Origin: Tetrapyrgos nigripes | Lineage: Eukaryota > Basidiomycota > Agaricomycetes > Agaricales > Campanellaceae | Reading direction: 5' to 3' | Assembly: GCA_013368315.1 (NCBI GenBank) | Contig: JAACJM010000166.1 | Coordinates: forward strand, 124,001 to 188,000 | DNA length: 64,000 bases | Shown: one piece after another, positions 58,270 through 64,000 of the stretch | Position numbering within the stretch: position 1 is the first letter of the stretch | Layout: every line of letters begins with the position of its first letter | Translations under genes and position numbers: made by a program | The notes under the pieces: model-generated | Told to the model about the DNA's origin: nothing | The model's database searches: none | What the model saw: only the letters and a program-made list of their open reading frames with translations

Positions 58270-61200
58270 TAAAAACCAAGCCCTCACTCTCTTTCCATCG
58301 AAATATGCAAAAGTCAAGTCCAACCGCTCGCGAGGTGCTCCTAGCTCTTACAATTCAGATGCTGACTCATGGCTTCCGGGTCAAACTCGACGAGTATTTG
58401 AAGATTACAGACAAGAAGAAGAAAACAATTTTCTGAACACCGCCATCAATGATTGGTTCAAAGAGTTCCCTTACCATACGGATGAGGAACCAGAGGAGTT
58501 TAGACTCATCACCTACCTGGAGTCGAAGGCCAATGCAGCACTACCGGAAACCTTGGTCCCATCAACACGTCTCAAGGAGTTGTGGACAACGCGTCTGCTT
58601 CCAATGGAGTTGGTGGTTCCACCGCTGATTCAAACAGTGACCAAACCAAGGCATGCCGGCAAGTTTGACAGGGTGCTCGGATGCTGGTGATGGCTCGCAG
58701 GATGGTGGACAGGAGGAAGGTTTGAGAAGCTGCTCAAAGAATTATCAGTGGAGCAACTCGAAGATTGAAGACTAGGCGACGGGAACTTCAGCAGGATTAC
58801 GCCAATAACCAAACCACCAGAAAGTGAGTATCTAATTGAGTATCTATGAGTACGATGGTGACCTAACCATCTGTTGAGCAGACTATACGTTCTTGGTTTG
58901 CTTCCAATCGCTTGGCGGCAAATACGACTAATGGTCTTCGAAATCCGTTTACAAATTGGTTCACCCATATGAAGAAGATCGGCAAGGAGAGTACGAAGGG
59001 GATCAGCAATATCAGTTCTACATGAAGCAGGAGAAATTTGCCTCAAAGGTGAAGGAAGCGTATGATGAGAAGTATAGGAATGAGGACGTACCTGGGCGGT
59101 ATCAATGCACTACAAGTGCTTAGTGGCACAGGAGCTTTTGAAAAACGAGTCGGAGGAGGTACAGAAGGAGGTGGAGCGAGAAAATCAGGAAGATCACCGT
59201 AAAAGGGTCGAAAAAGCCAAGGCGTTGGTCAGCGGGGAGACTATCGCAGCAGAGGCATCCAGCGATCCCATCATCCAGGCTATGTAAGTTGCCCTCAATT
59301 CAAGTTTGTTTATTGTTTTTTTAAAGATGGACTTACTTTGTAGGTGTCGTGAACACATCGGGTTAGTTGCTCAGCCAATGGTGGATATTGTGTCGGCACA
59401 TACGGGATACTATTCCTTCTTGGTGTGTGGACGGGCTCCTGCGCCAGGGACGAAGAAGTTTGATCTTGCCGTGTATGTACTCACTTTGCATTGTGGAATG
59501 ATTCTAATGCCGAGCTCTAGCTATAGCTGTGAGAATATGAAGGATGGGAATGGCCAACCCCTGTCTACTAAGATCAACAAGTTCAAGGAGGATGAGTTCA
59601 ATAGCCAGGTACTTGGCTACTTTATGGATTTTCTGCTAGAAACGGCAACAAGTGAGTGTTGGTATCTTATTCTGAACCAAGTAACTAACTGGATACTTAT
59701 CTCATCATCTCATTAGACTCTATACCCCCCACCAATTTGACCCATGGTTTGAAGACGACTACGTCAGCATTGCCTTCGGACAAAGCTCCAAATCCGGTTG
59801 ATGATCCAAGGATGCTGTCATTTGACGCTGAAGAGGAACGCCCAACAGGGGAGGCAGAGAAGATAAGTTCGGGTGGGGCAGGGACGGGAAGGAAGAAGAA
59901 GAATCAGAGCCGACGTAAACGGCCAGGGAAGGGGGCTTCTAGAAATAACGAAGCAGAATCCGAGGCAGAATCTTCTGGGGCGGAAACCGATCCGGATCAT
60001 ATTAACCCTGGTCCACTAAGGCGCAGTGTCCGTGTGCGACCAATGCCAGCCAACCTTGCAACGCTGCTTTCTCGACTTCCTGAGGGCTGGCTGTCCAACA
60101 CAGTGATCGAGGGACTGAAGAGGATTCCTGCGCAGGACCTGGTGAAGGTGATCAAGGTTCTGGACTCAGCAGCTTCAGGTGGCAACCTCATACAGTTCAC
60201 TCGCAATGTGGTCGATATCACGAAGGAGTATGGTTGCTATATGGAGGACGCTATGAATGTTGAGGAGGCGAGGAAGGAATTGGCGTCATCAGAGGCTGGC
60301 TTGGAGCCTGACAGTGCCATCGGTAGCAGATCAAATGACGGGGACAATGATCACACGCTTGTTGCGGACGACAGACTTGAGGTCACTACGAAGGATGGAA
60401 CTGGGACCAGTGGCAATGATATAGGTCTTGGGGTCATTAGAGAGGACGGAACTGGGATCAGTGGCAACGGTATAGGTCCAGAAGCAGAACTTGACAAGTC
60501 TAGTTCAACGAACGGAACTGCCACTGCAGCATGCGAACCCAACAGTCATAACCCCTCTGCCGAGATGAACTCGGAGATCAATTCAAATCTTCCTATGCCT
60601 GGTGATAGCTCCTCTCACGAGATGGACTCTGCTGTCAGTCTTTCTGTTTCTGAAAATGATCCCGCCCAGCTGGAGAAGACTGCTGATCTGGCTGTTCCTA
60701 CCAATATGGACTCCATCACTGCTGGTTGTCGTCTTTCCCAAACGGAGATAACAGCAGGACCTATTAGCGGCCCAATTGAAGACAATCATCACCAAGAACC
60801 CAGCTCCACATCCTTGATCCCCCATTCAAGCTCATTGTCTCCTGATGCTCCTGTCGCTGTCACAGTTCCTGACGTGGCTGCTCCGAGTCTTAGAGAGACA
60901 TCCATAATTGACGAGTCTGGTGACGATGGAGATCCTGATTTCCACCTGGACCGAAGTCCGGACTGGCCCATGTGGATGTGTCAAGCGGCGGATTACTTTG
61001 AACTAAACCTTCGTGATCGGCAATGTCGGGCCCGAGTTACTGCGTGAGTGGGCGGTTTTCGAACGCTGGCATTCTTACGAAAATCCAAGGGTATGTACAT
61101 TCACTCTCTTGATACCAGTTCTATTGGTGATTGGTTTTTTAGAATTCGTGCTTCAGTTCTGTGGGTCGACCTCCCATTGTGGGAGTATGGTTCAAGAATG

Positions 61201-61674
61201 GCAAGCTATTTCGACCCCTGACACCTAAAGAAGTGGCCAACTCAAAGCTGACTGACTTCACCAACGACTTTCCTCTCTGGTGGTCCTCAATTAATCCTGG
61301 TTGGAGGGAGCGTGACAAGGTCACTTTCAGGATAACCGGAACTTCGGGGTCCGGCGACTGGGAACCGCTAGACAGATGTGGTACAGGTGGCGTAGTAACG
61401 ATTCTCATGTGCCTTGTTTGGTGGCGGCAACATCAACTAGAGGGTCTCGACACAGCATGGGTGGATACTGCTCAGGACGTTGTCTTCGCCTTAAAGGGGC
61501 TCAATAAGGGAAAGAGGTGGGCAAACTCAAAACCTACGTCCTTCAATTTTTCGCTAATATTTACTTTTTAGACTTCGTAACGTTCGGCGCAAGCGAAACG
61601 ATATTGACAATGACGATGACGATGCGGGGCGTGATATCAAACGCCGAAACACTCGCTCCCAGGGCCAAGCATGA
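58270..61674 (+). pseudogene. Large conserved agaricomycete protein (KDZ cargo), several frameshifts
   Basis: I do not know its function. Recognisable parts in order are: an N-terminal segment near 58400-58560; TIRSWFASNRLAANTTNGLR (58882-58941); FYMKQEKFASKVKEAY (59018-59065); CLVAQELLKNESEEVQKEVE (59117-59176); REHIGLVAQPMVDIVSAHTG (59348-59407) with CGRAPAPGTKKF; a long Ser/Thr/acidic low-complexity linker (59750-60950); and GRPPIVGVWFKNGKLF (61163-61210) with a basic tail ending at TGA 61672-61674. Introns of 50-60 bp are clear at 59285-59343, 59475-59520, 61091-61141 and 61517-61570. Frame breaks lie near 58990, 59090 and 61020. The motif order matches large hypothetical proteins I have seen in mushroom genomes. 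Confidence 0.6.
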
Positions 61675-62099
61675 CATTGCAGAGTTGTTGCTTTAGTTCT
61701 TATCTCTTCTGCTTGTAATGTCTATCTTGCGTGTTTTTCATTGAGCTATATCATTGAGCTTTTATCTTTTATACTTTGATGTACTGTGCTTATCAGTATT
61801 TTCTAGTTCTTTGAACGTTTGAACTATTATGTGCCAAGAATTAGATCTCCCTGTGAAATTATCTCGGCTCAGAAAATTGCATACTACATAGTCCAAATAT
61901 ACTCAAGGAGCCCAGGTTCTCATTGCACGCTATACTATGTACAAGTCTCCTATTTACCTATACTTATCTCCATTCGGAATGCTTGCCCCGTCCCTAACCT
62001 AAGATGTGGCGTGAACTTGTAGTATGCGTAAGCGAACCTGCCAGTGGCGCAAAGGAGAATGAATTAAAAATTAGCCAACTGACCAGTCCCTACTCGGAA

Positions 62100-63195
62100 A
62101 AAAAAACTTACTCGGGGATAGGAGAGAGGGTACCAACAAAGGGAGAGGGATGAAGGTGATTGGGGAAAGACGGAGCAAAATTTTGGGGAGCCGTTGTTTT
62201 GATGTCGTTAACGTCAGTCTGCTGGCGAAAGAAATCCTCAGTACGGTCGTTTTTCATTGAAACAAAAATTTAGCGTCCAATTCTGTGGGTATTGAGGGCA
62301 GGGGAAGTTAGTGAAGAAAAAAAAATGCGAGAGTTAAAATTTTTGGGACGCATGGGGAAACAGTGAGTGGCGTCGGTTTGTTGGTGACAATTCCTCGGTA
62401 TTATTTTTCTGATTGGGAATTGGTTTATGTTGCGGTTGTCTGGTGCCTTCAATGTTCGAGAGGGACGTTTGAGAACGAGGGAGGATAAAAACAAAGGAAG
62501 AGGGATGATGGTGGTTGGGGAGTCTTGGAGCTGAAAGTTTGCGGAGCTTCGTTTACGTTGCCGGTGATGTCGCAGACGTCAGTTTTTTGAGGAAGAGAAA
62601 AAGAGAACACATACTGAGCCCTCGGAAACGATATCTGACGCCGGTAGGGTGTGTAATTGAAGATGTAAGGAAGGGAAACTGGCAACGAAGGAAACGGTTG
62701 TGGAGTGAATGAGAGAGACAGTAACAGCACAGCGTAAGGCAACCGGTACGAAGAATGCTAGTCTGAAAATGGCAGGTTGAAAATGAGAGAGAAAGAAAAC
62801 AGACCGAGTTGAGACCGAGCCCTTGAAAACGAGATATCTGACGTTGATAGGTTGGGTATTAGGTAAGTAATTGGAGGATGGATGTGAGAAAGGGAAACTG
62901 GGAAGGAGGAAAAAGGCTGCGGATGCTAAGTCGAGAAATTGACCGGTTGAAAATGGGTGCTAATCTGAAAATGGATGTGTATCTATGTCCAAAAATGGCA
63001 GGCGGATAAGGGTGCTAAGTATGAAAATCACCCAGTAAGTACTCAGGCGAGAATGTGGGAAAAAAGGATCGGAAAATGGGTGCTAATCTGAAAATGGATG
63101 TGTATCTATGTCCAAAAATGGCAGGTGGATAAGGGTGCTAAGTATGAAAATCACCCAGTAAGTACTCAGGCGAGAATGTGGGAAAAAAGGATCGG
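62100..63195 (+). repeat. Subterminal repeats of the KDZ element
   Basis: A 123-bp unit (from AAAATGGGTGCTAATCTG) is tandemly duplicated at 62950-63072 and 63073-63195 with one visible difference (AGGCGGATAAGG/AGGTGGATAAGG). Older duplications are seen further left: GAGAGGGATGAAGGTGATTGG near 62146 and GAGGGATGATGGTGGTTGGG near 62498; ACGATATCTGACG near 62628 and GAGATATCTGACG near 62831. No gene lies between 61675 and the right TIR. Confidence 0.7.
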
Positions 63196-63310
63196 AAGGC
63201 ATGGTTGCCGTGGACTGCCATGCTAAGTGGTGCCTGCCAGGAAGCGGTGGTGCTAAGCGATGACTGCCGGGAAGCGGCGGGGAAGGGCCAGGAAAAGGTG
63301 ATACTTGGCC

Positions 63311-63358
63311 CAGTAGGATTTGTAAATCATCGTATGGACTGGCCAGTATGATTTATTA
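63311..63358 (-). repeat. Right terminal inverted repeat
   Basis: Inverse of the left end; perfect 25-bp core at 63332-63356. Confidence 0.8.
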
Positions 63359-63373
63359 ATTGTACTACAGCAG

Positions 63374-64000
63374 TGCCTGAGAGGGATGGAGTTTTGTGCT
63401 ATGGAGAACCCTAACCTCAAATACATATGGACTAACACCAAGGCCCTATACCCTTCCCTTCCCTGAATGAGTTTCTGAATGGTGTTCCACTGTGTGGCTA
63501 TGACAGTGAGAAGGCAGGAACAGAAGAATAGAGATGGGTTGCACCACACAGAGTAATGTGAAACAAGAAAGAGAAGAAAGAGAGAGTAAGAAGGTAGTCA
63601 GCACAGTGTAAAACCTCTCATGAATAGAACATGAACACAAGGAGATGAAGTGGTGTAGGGCAGAGAGAGAACACTCATGGCTTGTAAGTATGCATTTGTG
63701 ACCTTGCCAAAAAAAAATTGGAAATCTCTTCACAGTTGCATGGACTTTGTCCAGGTGGATTCAGGGTGACAGATGTGAGTAAAGGTAAAAGAGAGTACTA
63801 ATGAATTCTGTCTGCAGGGAAACTAAACAAATTCGTTTGGACAGTGAGTGATACCAGAACGGATCTGGATACCAGAGCAGGAGAATAGTGGTAGAAGGAG
63901 AAGTCACCCTTTACATGCATTGCATGGGGTCTGTAATGCAGATGTCCATGAGATGTAGGGGTAGGCTGATAGAAAGTTGGCAGTAATCATGAGTGAATAC
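63374..64000. other. Flank beyond the KDZ element
   Basis: This does not resume the gypsy integrase or LTR, so the right flank is not the other half of the interrupted retroelement. No gene is recognised; the minus-strand frames at 63253-63733 lack motifs. Confidence 0.4.

Larger units (their letters stand above)
50887..63373. mobile_element. 12.5-kb KDZ-type DNA transposon with cargo genes
   Basis: Terminal inverted repeats of about 50 bp bound this region: a 25-bp perfect core starting ATAAATCATACTGGCC lies at 50902-50926 and inverted at 63332-63356, followed inward by a second matched block (TTTACAAATCCTAC). The outer limits I give (TGATGTAGT / ACTACAGCA) are less certain, and I find no clean target duplication. 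Inside are a KDZ transposase and an RNase H1-N-like protein on the minus strand, and two further genes on the plus strand. The KDZ superfamily is known from fungi and is often expanded in Agaricomycetes. That all four genes move together is inference from their position between the TIRs. Confidence 0.8.

Noticed and set aside
50887..63373. Search for a TET/JBP dioxygenase as KDZ cargo
   Set aside because: I looked for the HxD...H...R pattern of 2OG oxygenases in the cargo genes and found none that was convincing.
50887..63373. Starship-type giant element
   Set aside because: No tyrosine recombinase (DUF3435) captain at an end; the element has TIRs and a KDZ transposase instead.

Overview
The window looks like a transposon-rich stretch of a mushroom-forming basidiomycete (Agaricomycetes). 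The evidence is host genes with many short (45-80 bp) GT-AG introns, basidiomycete-type P450, GNAT and secreted HNH nuclease genes, a KDZ (Kyakuja-Dileera-Zisupton) transposase, and Ty1/copia, Ty3/gypsy, Tc1, pogo and Helitron-helicase sequences. All gene models were made by eye from splice signals and reading frame; no database search was run.

Layout. 1-12.4 kb is the most host-like part: a multi-exon cytochrome P450 (minus, 2242-4570), an unrecognised plus-strand reading frame (4890-5690), a 1.4-kb TA-flanked inverted-repeat element (5712-7117), dispersed repeats, a solo LTR with a 5-bp duplication (10453-10968) and a GNAT acetyltransferase with one frame conflict (11303-12329). 12.4-23.4 kb has almost no genes: a 420-bp dispersed repeat, a complete Tc1 element with one frameshift (17660-19136) and the 5' stump of a zinc alcohol dehydrogenase gene (21743-22125). 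23.4-28.6 kb is a copia element (23781-28352) nested in a deleted pogo-type element. 28.6-33.2 kb is repeats. 33.2-35 kb holds a CHY zinc-finger fragment and an apparently intact ten-exon secreted HNH nuclease (33806-34965). 35-42.4 kb is foldback elements, tandem arrays and a solo LTR carrying a TGACTCAT array.

42.5-63.4 kb is a stack of broken and nested elements: a gene with two in-frame TGA codons and a PIF1/Helitron helicase, the helicase broken by the 5' LTR of a gypsy element, and the gypsy integrase cut off where a 12.5-kb KDZ-type element begins. That element has ~50-bp terminal inverted repeats. It carries an 11-exon transposase (minus), an intact protein with an RNase H1-N/viroplasmin-like domain (minus), a small basic-region protein (plus) and a large decayed multi-exon protein (plus). 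The KDZ element and its cargo are the most interesting system here.

Across the unrelated transposons the internal stops I could place are TGA, mostly where the family has arginine (CGA). This points to C-to-T mutation at CpG, as expected for methylated and silenced transposons.
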